The notes: generated from the sequence alone by a model not told the origin. DNA of 64,000 nt from Ahaetulla prasina (GCF_028640845.1 NC_080542.1:15901283-15965282); one strand, 5' to 3'. Numbered from the stretch's first letter, positions 13,326-28,095 are shown. Translations and numbers: made by a program.

Positions 13326-16300
13326 GGGCGGCGGGGGCCTCTGACACCTTGGGCCCCCTTAGATCCCCGCCCTGATGGAGGAGGCTTCAGTCGTGGAGGA
13401 AGATGGATGACGGGCGACTTCGGGGGCGAGGGGAGGAGCCCCGGAGGAGTTGCGCCCAGTGGAGATCTGGAGGGCCTACCGGGCCTCCGTCGGCCTTGTT
13501 GGCTTTTTGGCGGCGGTGGCGGCCTGGCTTCTTCGTCTGGCGCTGGCGTCGGTGGAGTGACTGGCGTCCCTTCCTAGATGGGGGGGAGGTCGGTGGCCTC
13601 ATGCGGCGGCGATGGGACGCTTTTGGTGGCGACGGCCGGGCGAAGGTGGCCGGTGGCGGCGGCCTACCTCGGCGCTTCAAGGCGGCGGACGGCCTGTTTA
13701 ACATCTCTACCATCGGTCCGTCCCCCCCCCTTCCTTCTTCCTTAGCCCACCCCTGACTATTTATAGGGGGTGGTGAACTGACTGAATGAGTGGTGTTGTT
13801 TTCTACCCCACGAGGATCACTATTGACTGCTTCCCATCAGGACTGACTGACAGACCGGTTGTGGTCACTGTATCATCTGTTACCATCTTGACCGGCCCAG
13901 GATGGGCCTCCTGCCGGACTTTCTTGGTGATGCGAACGTTTACGGCGGCTGACCTTCTTGCCCTGCGAGATGCCCCTCTCTCGCGGGTTTGGCCCTCCAT
14001 ACTATCGAGGGCCCACCTTGAGGACGGGCTTTGGAGCCCCGAGAGGTGGCATGCTAAAAATAGGAGGCTTAGGGGCTTTTTAATTAGTTGTTTTAAGAGA
14101 TTTTTTAAGGGGAGTTTTAATGGGGATTTTAAGGGTTTGGAAGGGGAGGGATTCACGGTAGGGGAGAGAACCCATCGGGAGGGGTGGGAGGGTTAGGCGG
14201 GTATTGGGAGTAGCCCGCGGGTGGGGAGCCAGTCCTTGCGCGTGCTCGTGGCGGTTCAGTAATGGGTTCGGAGGTTATAGGGGGGGGTTGCGTTCCTTTT
14301 GGTGAGGGTGGTTCCATTTGCACGGTAAGTGGGAGGGGCAGATATGGCGGAAGGGGGGGACCGTATCGTTCTGGGGGGGCGCGCGCTCGATGTCTGCAGG
14401 CGATCGCGCGCCCCGATCCCCCTCCCTTCTCCCGTTCCCCGGATGGTCAAGACCCTCAGAGCCTGGGCCTTCGTCTGATGTTATGCAATGCATGGTCCGT
14501 GGCCAATAAGGCCCCCCTAATACATGATCTGATTCAGGGGGGTGCCGCGGATCTAATAGGCGTTACGGAGACCTGGTTGGGCACTGAAGGGGGCGTGCCC
14601 CTGGTCAAGATGTGCCCACCGGGTTTCCATGCATTCTATCAGCCGAGGGCCCAGGGTAGGGGTGGGGGGGTGGCGGTTGTTATTAAAGAGAGTCTAGAGC
14701 CGAGGGAGACCACTGTACCTCAGATTGCCGGGTGTGAATCCCTCTTTGTGAGGTGGGGTCATAGGTGTCAGATGGGCTTGCTGGTCACGTACCTGGCTCC
14801 TTGCTGCGTGACAGCCGCCCTGCCCGAGCTCCTAGAGGTGCTTGCCGGGGTGGCGGTGGAGACCCCCAGACTTTTAGTCATGGGGGATTTTAACTTGCCA
14901 TCTTCCGGCTCGTCATCGACGGCAGCTTGGGAGTTCATGGCTTCCATGACGGCCTTGGACCTGACCCAAGTAGTTGATGGCCCTACTCACATTGGGGGTG
15001 GCACTCTGGACCTGATTTTTCTCTCTGGTCAGTGGTTGAGAGATCTGGACTTAAAGGAAATAGTCACTGAACCTTTGTCATGGTCAGATCACTCTCTTCT
15101 TCGCCTGGACTTTCTGACCGCCATTCACCACCGCAGGGAGACGGAGCCGATACGTTGATTCCGTCCCAGGCGCCTGATGGACCCGGATGGGTTCCGGACG
15201 GAGCTTGGGCCATTTCCTGAGGGTCTGGCTCACGGCTCGGCTGAGGAACTTGTTGCGGCCTGGGAACGGGCGCGGCGGGGCCTTAGACCGTGTCGTGCCT
15301 TTGCGGCCTCTGACCCGGCGCAGGTCCCAACCGCCCTTGGTTCTCCGAGGAGCTGAGAGGATGAAGCGCCGGAGAAGACGCCTAGAGAGTTCCTGGAGGT
15401 CTAGCCGTTCGAAGCTGATCGGACACTAGTGAAGTCCTATACTAGGACTTACCTAGTGGCATTGAGGAAGCGAGGCGTAGCTCGCCTCCTCCCTCATTGC
15501 ATCGGCAGATAACCGCCCAGCCGCCCTGTTCGGGTGACTCGCTCCCTCCTACACCAGGGGAGCGGGATGACCCGTTGCAGGACGTGCTGAGGAGTTTAAC
15601 GGTTATCTATACGATAAAATCGCTCAGCTTCGGGATGGTCTGGACCAAGATTGCGGTGACGGGTGAGATGCTCGAGGTGGTCTTGGCGATATTGTTTGGG
15701 ATGAGTTTGACCCTGTGGCTCCGAGGACATGGACAGGTTGTTGGGTAGGCTGAATGCCACCACGTGTTTACTGGACCCGTGCCTCCTGGCTGGTGCTGGC
15801 CACTCGGGAGGTGACACGAGGCTGGCTCCAGGCGATTACGATTGCTTCTTTGGTGGAGGGTCTTCCGGCCGCCTTGAAAGAGGCGGTGGTGAGGCCCCTC
15901 CTCAAGAAGCCTTCCTGGACCCGGCTGTTTTAGGTAATTATCGTCGGTCTCCAACCCGCCCGGCGAAGGTTGTAGAGAGTATGGTGGCATATCAGTTTCC
16001 TTACACCTGGATGAAACTGTCTATCTAGACCTGCTCCAGTCCGGTTTCCGCCCGGTTACAGCACGGAGACGGCTTTGGTCGCGTTGGTGGATGATCTCTG
16101 GAGGGCCAGGGATAGGGGTTGTTCCTCTGCCCTGGTCCTATTAGACCTCTCAGCGGCTTCGATACCATCGACCATGGTATCCTGCTGCGCCGGTTGGAGG
16201 ATTGGGAGTGGAGGCACCGCTTATCGGTGGTTCTCCTCCTATCTCTCCGACCGTCGCAGTCGGTGTTGACAGGGGGCAGAGGTCGGCCCCGAGGCGCCTC

Positions 16301-19300
16301 ACTTGTGGGGTGCCGCAGGGTCGATCCTCTCGCCTACTGTTTAACATCTACATGAAGCCGCTGGGTGAGATCATCAGTGGTTTCGTGTGAAGTACCAGCT
16401 GTATGCGGATGACACCCAGCTGTACTTTTCACACCGGACCACCCCAACGGTTATCAAGTGCTGTCCCGGTGTCTGGAGGCCGTACGGGTCTGGATGGGGA
16501 GAAACAGGCTCAAGCTCAATCCCGCCAAGACAGAGTGGCTGTGGATGCCGGCATCCCGGTACAGTCAGCTAAATCCGCGGCTGACCATCGGTGGCGAGTC
16601 AGTGGCCCCGATGGAGAGGGTTCGCAACTTAGGCGTCCTCCTGGATGAACGGCTGTCTTTAGAAGATCATTTGACGGCCGCCTCCAGGAGAGCGTTCTAC
16701 CAGGTTCGCCTGGTACGCCAGTTGCGCCCCTTTCTGGACCGGGATGCCCTATGCACGGTCACCCACGCACTCGTGACGTCTCGCCTGGATTACTGCAATG
16801 CTCTCTACATGGGGCTCCCCTTGAAGGGCATCCGGAGGCTGCAGTTAGTCCAGAATGCGGCTGCGCGGGTGATAGATGGAGCCCTCGTGGCTCCCGCATG
16901 ACACCCATCCTGCGCAGACTGCACTGGCTACCTGTGGCCTTCCGGTGCGCTTCAAGGTTTTGGTGACCACCTTTAAAGCGCCCATGGCATTGGGCCGGGT
17001 TATTTACGGGACCGCCTACTGCTACCGAATGCCTCTCACCGACCCGTGCGCCTCACAGAGAGGGTCTCCTCAGGGTGCCGTCAGCGAGGCAATGTCGCCT
17101 GGCGACGCCCAGGAAGGGCCTTCTGTGGGGCTCCCACCCTCTGGAACGAATTACCCCCCGGCCTTCGTCAGCTTTCGGACCTTCGGACCTTCCGCCGCGG
17201 GCTCAAAACATACCTATTTAATTGTGCAGGACTGAGCTAGATTTTAAATTTATGGGTTTTAATTGGGTTTTATTTTTTATATTTTAAAATACGGGCTTAT
17301 AGAATAAGTTTTTTAATTGTTTTTATAGTGTATTTATGTGTCTATGTGTTTTTTAAGTGCCTGTAAACCGCCCTGAGTCCTTCGGGAGATAGGGCGGTAT
17401 ATAAATATGATTAATAAATAAATAAATAAATAAAATAAATAAGATGAATGGCAAATAGATAATAGATCTGTGACGGCAAACCTATGGCACGTGTGCCAGA
17501 GGTGGCACGCCAAGCCCTCTCTGTGGGCACCTGCACCGTTGCCAGCTGCTCTTCTGGGTTCCATTGCACAAATGTGCGCTTCCCAGCGTGCATGTATGTG
17601 CCAGAACCCGAAAGAGAGCAGCTGGCCAGTGTGCATGCATGCCAGATCAGCTGTCCAGTAGGCATGCATGCAGCGGAACCCAGAAAAGCATCTGGCCACC
17701 GTGTGCATGTGCCATGCGCAGGCGCACTGGCCACCTGCTCTCTTCTGGGTTCCGGTGCTCCAGCGCACTTGCACAAACCCGCACTCCATTTTTGGCACTT
17801 GGTGCCAAAAAGGTTAACTATCACTGTGATAGATACTATGTTTCCCTGAAAATAAGACCTGGTCGTATATTAATTTTTGCTCCAAAAGATGCATTGGGGC
17901 TTATTTTTTGGTTAGGTCTTATTTTGGGGAAAATACTGTATTAAATGCATCCATCTGGCTGACAATTTTAACTGGGTCTTATTTTTTGGGGGGGGGTAGG
18001 GCTTATATTATGAGCATCCTGAAAAATCATGCTAGGACTTATTTTCCAGTTGGGTCCTATTTTCGGGAAAACAGGATAGACAGACAGACAGATAGACAGA
18101 CAGACAGATAGATATGGCTGGATGGATGAATGGATGAATGGAAGGATGGATGGACAGATAAATAGATAAATCTTCAAATTTTAGTCCCCTCCCTGGAATC
18201 AGAAAGGGTAGTTAAACCATTGCAACACAGCTACAACAGATCCTGCTCTTTGGATATGGTTGTCCTACCCCAAAACCAAATGCAGAGGATGCCTTTTAAT
18301 AAATGCTGGACTGTGATGCTTCAGAAGTGGTATGCTGCCAGTTCGGACTGGTTTGCCTGAACTGGTAGTGGAAATCACGGGTGGGCCTGCCCATCCTGGC
18401 TTTATGCTGTCCTATCTATGCCTTACATGCGTGCAAAGCACAGGTGTTGAATATCATGTAAATGTGCAGAGGTGGTGTGTGCGTGCGAGCAAAGCTAGTG
18501 TGCATGCGTGCTCACATTTATGAACCAGTAGGGAAGGTAAGTGAAAACCATCACTGTTTGGCTTCACCTCTCTCTCTGAAATCTTCATAGAAATATCAAC
18601 CTACAAGGCTCACCGTATTGCGCCGGATCTGGCGAATGAATTGCTGAGCTACATCAGCTGGGAGAACATTTTCCAGCAGGACTCGGTTGAGATTCTCCAT
18701 GGTTTCAATCTCTTCACGTTCTTTCTTGAACTTCTTCTTCCAGAGAAAATCTAAGCGGCAGTAATATTCGTTCTGAGAAAAAGAAGATTCAGTTTTGTGA
18801 TGAGGACCTTCCCTTTTGCAAAGCAATATTTTTAGCTCACCAGGTTGAACTTTGGATTGCCTTGATGCTCTCTGAGCTTTGATGGTTTTCTGATGTTTCA
18901 CTACCAAACTAGGTCACATCATCAGTACTAGAAGGGTGTGGGGTTTGCTTTTATTTTTATATATTAGTGGCTTGCTCTGTCGGTGTTGGTGGGAGCATTC
19001 TTGGCAGTCCTTTGATGCATTCCAAATGCAACAATTTGGAATGTACAAAGCCATAAACTTAGAAGTTATCAGAAAGTGTACCTATGCCACACACACTCCT
19101 GGAAAGTAGGGATTTAAACCACATATCCCCCCTCCCCAGGAACACAAATAATCTTAGGTCATTAAAAAAAGAGAAGAAGCAAGGATTGAGGCTCTCCATA
19201 GAAAGTCTGCCTGTGATAATCATATGAATCCCATAAAACTACTGTAACTCTTAATAGAGACATATACTGTATTTTTTGGAGTATAAGATGCACATTTTTC

Positions 19301-22300
19301 CCCAAAAAAAAGAGAGTGAAAATCTGGGTGTATCTTATACTCCAAATGTAGCCCTATCCAGCTTCTCATACGGAGGTTTCAGAGACTGAAAAAAGCATCA
19401 TAAATGAAGCTTCAGAAAAGAAGCCCCCAAACAGAGCTTCAGAGGCAGAAAAAAAAGCAAAAAAAAGCAAGGCACAGAGCTCACAACCAAGGAACTTGTT
19501 GCTAAAATTCACCCCTGGGAATAGCTGATTGGGGGTATTCTGGGAGAGCCACCTGCCAATCAGCTTTTTTCTTATTTTCCTCCCCAAAAACTAAGGTGTG
19601 TCTTATACGCCCAAAAATATGGTAAGTTCTTCCCAGTCTTTCAAACACGGGAGGAAATGCAAGATATTTCATATAATATTTGTATCAGCTACTGATATAA
19701 AGTTCAGTATGGCTCTAAATAGGTGAAGGACAGTATAAAAAATACATTCATTTTTTTGCCCTGGTTGTAGTCTTGATTCATGCCATTTTTTTGCACGTGA
19801 GTGCATGTCTCACTATACCAAGCAGATTTCCTTTCCCCACTCCAAATCTCTTCTACCTGTTTCTGAAGCTTATTTTTTTTATTTATTCATTTATTTAATG
19901 TATATCCGCCTTTATTATTGTTATAAACGACTCAAGGCAGCAGACATATCTGATATACTAGTGATGGTGAACCTATGGCACGAGTGCCAGAAGTGGCATG
20001 CAGACTCATCTCTCTGGGCACCTGAGCCATCGCCCGTTGCTCTTCTGGGTTCCGGTGCACCAGCCAGCTGGTCTTCATGCAAGAGCACTGGAAACCGGAA
20101 GTGCAATCACCCAGAGCGCATGCGCACGCCAGGAAGGTGATCTTCCAGTTTTCGGCATGTGCGTGCACACCGGTCAGCTGGTCTTTGCACGCACATGCAT
20201 GCCATAAACTGGAAGACCAGGTGGCCAATATGCATGCATGTGCTGGAATCTAGAAGATCATTTTCTCAGCAGGCGCAGGCACAATGGGCGGCTGCACTTC
20301 CGGTTTCCAGCCCATGCCTGTGCACCAGCCACCTGGTCTTTGCATGTGGCATACATGTCATAAACTGGACAACCAAGTGGATGGTGTGCAAGCATGCGCC
20401 AGAAACCGGAAGATCATCTTCCCGAAGCGCGCATGCCCATGGGGGGGGGCTGCTCTTCTGGTTTCTGGCACACACACGCACTCTCTTTTCAGCACTTGAT
20501 GCTGAAAAGGTTCGCCAACACTGTGATATACCTTCCTCATGAGCCGTGGTGGCGCAGTGGCTATAGTGTGGTACTGCAGGCTACTTCTGCTGACTGCCAG
20601 CTGACTGCAATTCGGCAGTTAAAATCTCATCAGGCTCAAGGTTGACCCAGCCTTCCATCCTTCCAAGGTGGGTAAAATGAGGATCCAGATTGTTTTGGGC
20701 AATAGGCTGACTCTGTAAACCGCTTAGAGAGGGCTGTCAAAGCACTGTAAAGCAGTATATAAATCTAAGTGCTATTGCTATTGTCTTATTTTCCCCACAA
20801 CAACCCTGTCGTGTCCCACTTCTCTGACAGCCGGGTCTGGGAAGTCTGTATCAAGCGTGGCCACGAAGCCTCTGCAGCTTTGCCAAATTCCTGTCAGAGT
20901 TCTCAGGGCAGGCAGGAATCCAAAGTGTGACTTCAGCAACCAGATGAGACTTTTCCTGACTCGAGGAATGCCAAAAAGCAGATCCTTTATATAGGCCATG
21001 GGGTGTGGCTCCATGACTCAGCACTTATCCAGGCCTGCCCCTCCCTTCCTTTTGCTGACGTCGCCTCTCCATTCTCCGGAAGCCGGGATCTGTCCACTTT
21101 TCGTCTTCCTGCTCAGCTGCCGGCAATTCTAGCTCGTGGCTGGCTTCATGCTCACACGCTGTAGGAGGGAGGTTTGTTTGCTCAGTCTGTCCGGGCATGG
21201 TGCCAGGGCTGGGGGCCGGAGGCATGCCAGGCCATTCTTCTTCACTATCAGTGAAGATAGTGGCTCAGATAGCAGGAGATGGGAGGGGCCCGGCTGAGGA
21301 GAGGAGGGTGGGCGAGACACAACAAACCCTGTGAGATGAGTTGGGCTGAGAGAAAGTGATTGGCCCAAGGTCTCCCAGCTGGCTTTCATGCCTAAGGCAG
21401 GATTGAACTCACAGAACTCACAGGGGCCGGGATAGCTCAGGCAGTAGAGAAGCCTGTTATTAGAACACAGAGCCTGCAATTACTGCAGGTTCAAGCCCGG
21501 CCCAAGGTTGACTCAGCCTTCCACCCTTTATAAGGTAGGTAAAATAAGGACCCAGATTGTTGGGGGGGCAATAAGTTGACTTTGTAAAAAAATATATACA
21601 AATAGAATGAGACTATTGCCTTATACATTGTAAGCCGCCCTGAGTCTTCGGAGAAGGGTGGGGTATAAATGTAAAAACAAACAAAAGAATTCTAGCCTGG
21701 TGACTTAATCACAAGACCTTGTCTCAGAAGAAGCACACAGAATGAGATAAGGTTGTATCAATGTGACATGTACTGTGAATGTGGTATACAATATGGTGTA
21801 TCTGTGGTTTTTATTAAGTAGTAGAGTGATTACAAAGAAAAAGAGTTCAAACTAGGCTCCAGGAAAATCCACTTTAAGAACACTGCACTTTGACACATTA
21901 ATTTTTACCCACAATTGTCTCTGGAACATTTTTTTTTTCCTATTCATCAAATCAGTTACTGACTGTGTAAAAACTTTGTCATTCACAAATAAGGAGAACA
22001 AAGCCAGATTCCTGTACAACACACCCGGCCACATGAAACAGCCACTTTTCAAATGCCGGTGGACAAACATTACTAAAGATTTTCAAAGCCTCAAAACCAC
22101 AAAAGAGGAAAGGCTGGCAGGATGTGAAGAGGTGGTTTTGAAAGAGTGATGGGAAATTTGCCATGCAATTTCACCCAGACCAACTTCCCCAAGGTGCATT
22201 TCGTGAGTGTGATGCAGAGCTTGCAACGCAAGTATAGGTTTGTCACCCAACCCGAAGCTTATGTGACAATCCTATACTTGCGTTGGTCCTACCAGGAAGT

Positions 22301-23469
22301 TCTTCTCTATTACAGATGAGAAATGGGGCAGGCTCTGTATTGTCACCCAGCCAGTGGTGAAATCTACACGTCACATGTGCGCTTGGACCCTCTGCGCATG
22401 CACAGAGGGTAAAAAAATGTTACTTCCTGGTTAAAACCAGGAAGTAACGACAACCGGGTGGGTGGGTGGAGCCTCGCGCCACTATCGCTACCGGTTCTCT
22501 GAACCACTGGCTACTGGTTTGGCCAAACCAGTCTGAACCGGGATCGTTTCACCTCTGCACCCAGCCCTAAGCTTATGAGACATGAAGAGCACTGGAAGAC
22601 AGCAACCAAAAAAAGTAGCTTTCGCAAGCTGAAATTAAAGTAGGAACTGGAGGGAACTCACCTGTCTAGCCAGACCCAAGAGGGTGAAGAAAAAAACGAA
22701 GAATGAGACTGCTCCCATCACCTTGGGTTCCTTCAGCACCCCAGGTCTGAAAGAATGGAAGTTACAGAGAACATCATTCCTGGTCTATTCCTCTAAAATG
22801 ACCTTCTGGAGCACCACACGTTAATCTGGAGTTACCATAGCAATTGCCCCCCTCAGATGATCTTTGCCAAAGTAAAGGTAAAGATTCCCCTCACACATAT
22901 GTGCTAATCGTTCCCGACTCTAGGGGGCAGTGCTCATCTCTGTTTCAAAGCTGAAGAGCCAGCGCTGTCTGAAGATGTCTCCATGGTCATGTTGCCAGCA
23001 TGACTAAATGTCAAAGGCGCACGGAACGCTATTACCTTCCCTCCAAAGGTGGTCCCTATTTTTCTACTTGTATTTTTTACCTGCTTTCGAACTGCCAGGT
23101 TGGCAGAAGCTGGGACAAGTAACAGGAGCTCACCCCATTACGCAGCACTAGGGATTCGAACCATTGAACTGCCGTCCTATTGATCGGCAAGCTCAGCGTC
23201 TTAGCCACTGAGCCACCATGTCCCATATTGCCAAAGTGATAGAAAAACATTACTAAACAGGCTGGGTCTGTATTCAGACTAGTGTTCTGTTAAATATGGC
23301 TCCCTATTCAGTTTTTTTCAATTTGAGAAGAGAAACCAAAGTTAAATGAAAGTGGTTATTAAAAAATCTTCTCTTTTCACTGCCGAAAAGCACTGCCCAA
23401 TAGTGTTTTCCTTTTAAAAAACTTTAATGTGGCCCTGTCTGCATTGTTCTTTTAATATCATATTCCATT

Positions 23470-23518
<49 letters not shown>

Positions 23519-23929
23519 CAGTATACACAGAAAACGAGATAACTATGCTGGATTTCATGTCACAGATCACTAGTCGAACACTTCTCAAGCATTTAGGATT
23601 GCGTGATGTATTGGCGAATTATGTGAGCAGATCCCAGTAAGGTGGCCTTCTGCAGCTGATCAATGGTGATCTTGTCAGTGCCAATCATTTTTAAGTGCTT
23701 GCCTTGGTCTTTAGGCACAGCTCCCAGTGTGCCGAGTACCACTGGAACCACCTGCACTGGTTTATGCCAGAGTCTCTGCAATTCAATTCTCAAATCTTGA
23801 TATCTAGTGACTTTTTCAAGTTGTTTCTCATCGATTCTGCTGTCACCAGGTATAGCAATGTCGACTATCCACACTTTTTTCTTTTCCACAATCATGATAT
23901 CCGGGATATTGTGTTCCAAAACATTATCA

Positions 23930-23985
<56 letters not shown>

Positions 23986-26900
23986 ACTTTATTCATTAAA
24001 CATGAAACTCAGTCAACTGAACATTCAAAAATGCATTACAAATACCATTGACTGGTACTGATGGTTGATATGGGTTCCTGCCAGCATCCAAGTACCTTCT
24101 TAAGGTGTACAATGTTCCAAGTAAGTAGTTTTTTTGCAGTTCTGCTGCTGTTATTGCAGGAAGCTGCAATTTATTGATGTATCTTATAAAATTCTTGGAC
24201 ATGGTACCAAGTGCCCCAATGACAATGGGTATCACTGTTACATGTTTCATCCATAGCCGTATAGTTTCAATGGCCAGGTCGCGATATTTCATGATTTTTT
24301 CCAGTTCTTTTTCTTCGACCCTGACATCTCCTGGTACCACAATGTCAATAAATTGTACATTTCGGTTTTCGACAACTGTGATATCTGGTGTGTTGTGTTC
24401 CAAGTGACAATCCGTCTGTATTTGAAAGTCCCACAAGATCTTCACCTTCTCATTTTCTAGAATTTTTTCCACTTTATGTTCCCATGACTTTTTGGTTACA
24501 GGTAAATTGTAATTTTTACATAATGTTTTTACATTATTATTGTTGTTGTTGTTCTTGTTGTTATTATTTACAATTATCAACCAACCACATAATATTGTAC
24601 GGTCATCTGAACCTCCTGTGGTCAGAGCAAGGGTGGGATTCAAAAATTTTAGCAACCTGTTCTCTGCTCGGTTGCTGGATGGGCATGGCCATGGTCTACT
24701 CGGTCTCCTGCGCCACAGTGGAGGGGGGGACATTTTCGCACACATAACCAAAATCCAATGCATACACAAATGAAACTTCACATGCTCATCTGCTGTTTCA
24801 GCAGCCTGGTTCCAGTGGGCTGTGGCCCCAGGAGTTGAGGACCTCTGTTGTAGAGCAACTCTGACCAATGACCATGTAGAATCTGTTTTGAAGACCTCTA
24901 GTGAAGACACTTCTTGATATGTAGCCTGAACCTTCTTCCTTGCAATTCTAATCCATTGGTTAAGGTCCTAATCTCTGGGACAACAAAAAATAAGTCTATT
25001 CCCTCTTCTGTTTGACAGACCTTCAGAGAATTGAAGACAGCTGTTATATCTCATCTGTCCTATAAATTAACACGATCAAACTTAGACACAGTATGGTAAA
25101 TGAATTCAGAGCTTTATCCCAAGCTGGAACAACTTAGAACTAAGGAGAAATTTCCTGACAGTTAGAACAATTAATAAGTGGAACGACTTGCCTGCAGAAG
25201 TTGTGAATGCTCCAACACTGGAAATTTTTAAGAAAATGTTGGATAACCATCTGACTGAGATGGTGTAGGGTTTCTTGCCTGGGCAGGGGGTTGGACTAGA
25301 AGGCCTCCAAGGTCTCTTCCAACTCTGTTGTTATATTATATTATATTATATAATGGCTTACTGTGATCTGAACTCTATGCTCCCCTAAAGGCCCCCTAGA
25401 TAGCATTTGGCTTTTTAGCAAACACATCACATTAGTGGCTCATGTCTGACTTGTGATCATCCAAATTCTTTTCACAGCGGCCAGTGGAGGTGGCAGCAGA
25501 TTCGGACAGTGAGGAGATTGGGGAGGAACATGGGCTAGTTCTGGAGCCTGGAGAAGGCTCTGATGAGGGCTCTTCTTTGGAGGCAGAGAGGGGCCAGGGC
25601 CATATGCCAGTTATTAGCTGCCTTTGGAGTTAGACATTAGTGAGGTAGACAAACAGCTGGAGCCTGTTCCCAGTGTGCGCATGCACAGAGTTGCCAGACA
25701 GCTAAAGAACAAGGGTCGACTTGGGAGTAAGGCCACAGGTGGACGATGAATGGCCCCTCCCAGAGGGAATGGGGAGTGGAGTTTGCAGGAGACAATTACT
25801 CCCTTAATTGTTTCATGACTCTCTGAGACGCCTTGCTAAGTTTTGAAGATATCACCTGGCAGCTCTCCAAGCCAGATAAGGTCTGTGACTGTAAATTCTC
25901 CCTTGAAAGACTTTGCTGGATGTGAATGAGAATAATTCACAGTAACTTAATAAAAAGGGTTTTTTGTTGGAACAAGGAGTCTGCTTCATGCTCTTCGGAA
26001 GCCTAGGTCAGAACAGCCAAATAATACAATGTATTCTTGCATGGATTAAAAAAAAAAGATGGAGTAACTACCAATCATTTCATGCATGCATGGTTCATGG
26101 TAACATGCATGGTTCTTTATGTTACGCAAAAAAAGATGATATATAACCTTCACTCCCTATCATTATTAGCATTTGTATAATCCTGGTGAAAGACGAGGAA
26201 AAAAATGTCTCTGCTGTGATTTGTGATTTTTATGAATGCCTTAATTTACATAATCCATTCTGCAGAAGAGATTGTACTTTTTCTTTTTCTATAACTAAGG
26301 GACAGGTAACCAAGACCTGTCTGGTTCTCTGGTGGCTCAACAGGCTAATGCAGCCTGTTATTAACAGCAACTGCCTGCAATTACTGCAGGTTCAAGTCCC
26401 ACCAGGCCCAGGGTTGACTCAGCCTTCCATCCTTTATAAGGTAGGTAAAATGAGGACCCAAATTGTTGGGGGGCAATAAGTTGACTTTGTATATAGTATA
26501 CAAATGGATGAAGACTATTGCCTGACATAGTGTAAGCCGCCCTGAGTCTTCGGAGAAGGGCGGGATATAAATGCAAATAAAAAAAAAAAAAAAGACAGTT
26601 CTGCCCTGTGTTGGTTTCATTTGTGTTTCATATCATTTTTGTTGGCTTGCTTCCTTGTTTCATTTCATGTTTTTACATCAGCACAAAAAAAATAATGTAT
26701 GTTTTACAATTTTATGAACTGGATAAATCAGTAATGTTTTATCTATGCCATTGCAATCTTCAATAACTTGAGGCTGTAAATCAGGCTCATTAGCTTTCCA
26801 AGTGTGAGAAAAAAATAATATATTTGAGGAGTACTACTTCCCTTAATTCTCATCTAAGAAAGAACAAAGTAAGAATGTCTGACATAATTTTAAACCCACA

Positions 26901-28058
26901 GCTAAAACCGTTCTGCTGTGATAAACATACTAAGCATCTATGTCACGGGTGTCAAACTTGATCGCGTCACATGATGTATCGTGATGTATCATGACATATT
27001 TTGCCTTGGTGCAGCCGGGATGGGCATGACCTGCACGTGATGCATCCGGCCCATGGGCCACCAGTTTGACACCCCTGATCTAAGTGGTTCCTGAGGAACA
27101 GGCTCCAGCTCAACCCCACCAAGACAGAGTGGCTGTGGGTTCCGGCGTCCCGGTACAGTCAGCTTACGCCTTCGCTGACTGTGGGGGGTGAAGTTCTGAC
27201 CCCCGGGGGAAGGGTGCGCAACTTGGGCGTTCTCCTGGACAATCGGCTGTCCCTAGAAGAGCATCTAACGGCCATCGCCAGGGGAGCATTTTATCAGGTT
27301 CGCCTGATGCGCCAGTTGCGCCCCTTTCTTGACCAGGACTCCTTACGCACGGTCACTCACACCCTCGTTACCTCTCGCCTGGACTATTGCAATGCTCTCT
27401 ACATGGGGCTCCCCTTGAAGAGCACCGGGAGGCTCCAACTAGTCCAGAATGTGGCTGCGCGGGTAATAGTGGGAGCATCCCGTTGCTCCCATATAACACC
27501 TATCCTGCGCGGTCTGCACTGGCTTCCGGTAGCAATTCAAGGTGTTAGTGCTCACCTTTAAAGCGCTCCATAGCTTAGGACCGGGCTATTTATGAGACCG
27601 CCTTCTGCCACCGATAGCCTCCCAACAACCTGTGCACTTCCACAGAGTGGGCCTGCTCTGGGTGCCATCAGCCAAACAGTGTCAATTGGTGGCCCCCAGG
27701 GGGAAAGCCTTCTCTGTGGCAGCACCGACCCTATGGAATGAGTTACCTCCAGGGCTGCGCCAACTTCCTGACCTCCGAACTTCAAGCGGGAACTGAAGAC
27801 TCTATTATTCAATCGGGCGGGACTAGCCTAAGTGTTTTAACTTAATTTTAACTCAATTTTAATGTATTAATTTATTCATAATTTTAAATTTTAAGGGTTT
27901 TATATCAGTCTATGACCGTTTTAGCTAATTAGGCCTGTTAAATATTTTGTTTCACATGTATTTTAAATTTGGGATTTATACTGTGTATTTATGTGTTTTA
28001 AATAAGGCTGTACACTGCCCTGAGTCCTTCGGGAGAAGGGCGGTATAGAAATTTAATT

Positions 28059-28095
<37 letters not shown>

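Larger units (their letters stand above)
12843..17441 (+). mobile_element. Near full-length LINE family A (L2/CR1-like), frameshifted
   Basis: It begins at GTCCAAGATGGCGCCGCC with a GC-rich CpG-dense leader to about 14250. An apurinic-type endonuclease frame lies at 14262-15158. Reverse transcriptase sequence spans about 15560-17235 and is broken by many small indels. The 3' UTR has the hairpin CCGCCCTGAGTCCTTCGGGA / ATAGGGCGG and an AATAAATAAATA tail. AAGATGA occurs next to both ends (near 12827 and 17441), a possible short target duplication. About 4.6 kb, inserted antisense in the e19-e20 intron. Confidence 0.9.

Noticed and set aside
13080..13577. Long Arg/Gly/Ala-rich open frames in the GGC-repeat region
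   Set aside because: Low-complexity frames open on several phases at once because of GC-rich repeats in the LINE leader; no domain and no splice context.
20539..20610. tRNA gene
   Set aside because: The tRNA-like A and B boxes belong to SINE heads; no complete cloverleaf was found, and the same sequence recurs in many copies with SINE bodies.
23807..24061. Poly-Asp protein on the plus strand
   Set aside because: It is the (GAT)n microsatellite read in frame; the true coding signal is the R4-like endonuclease on the minus strand.
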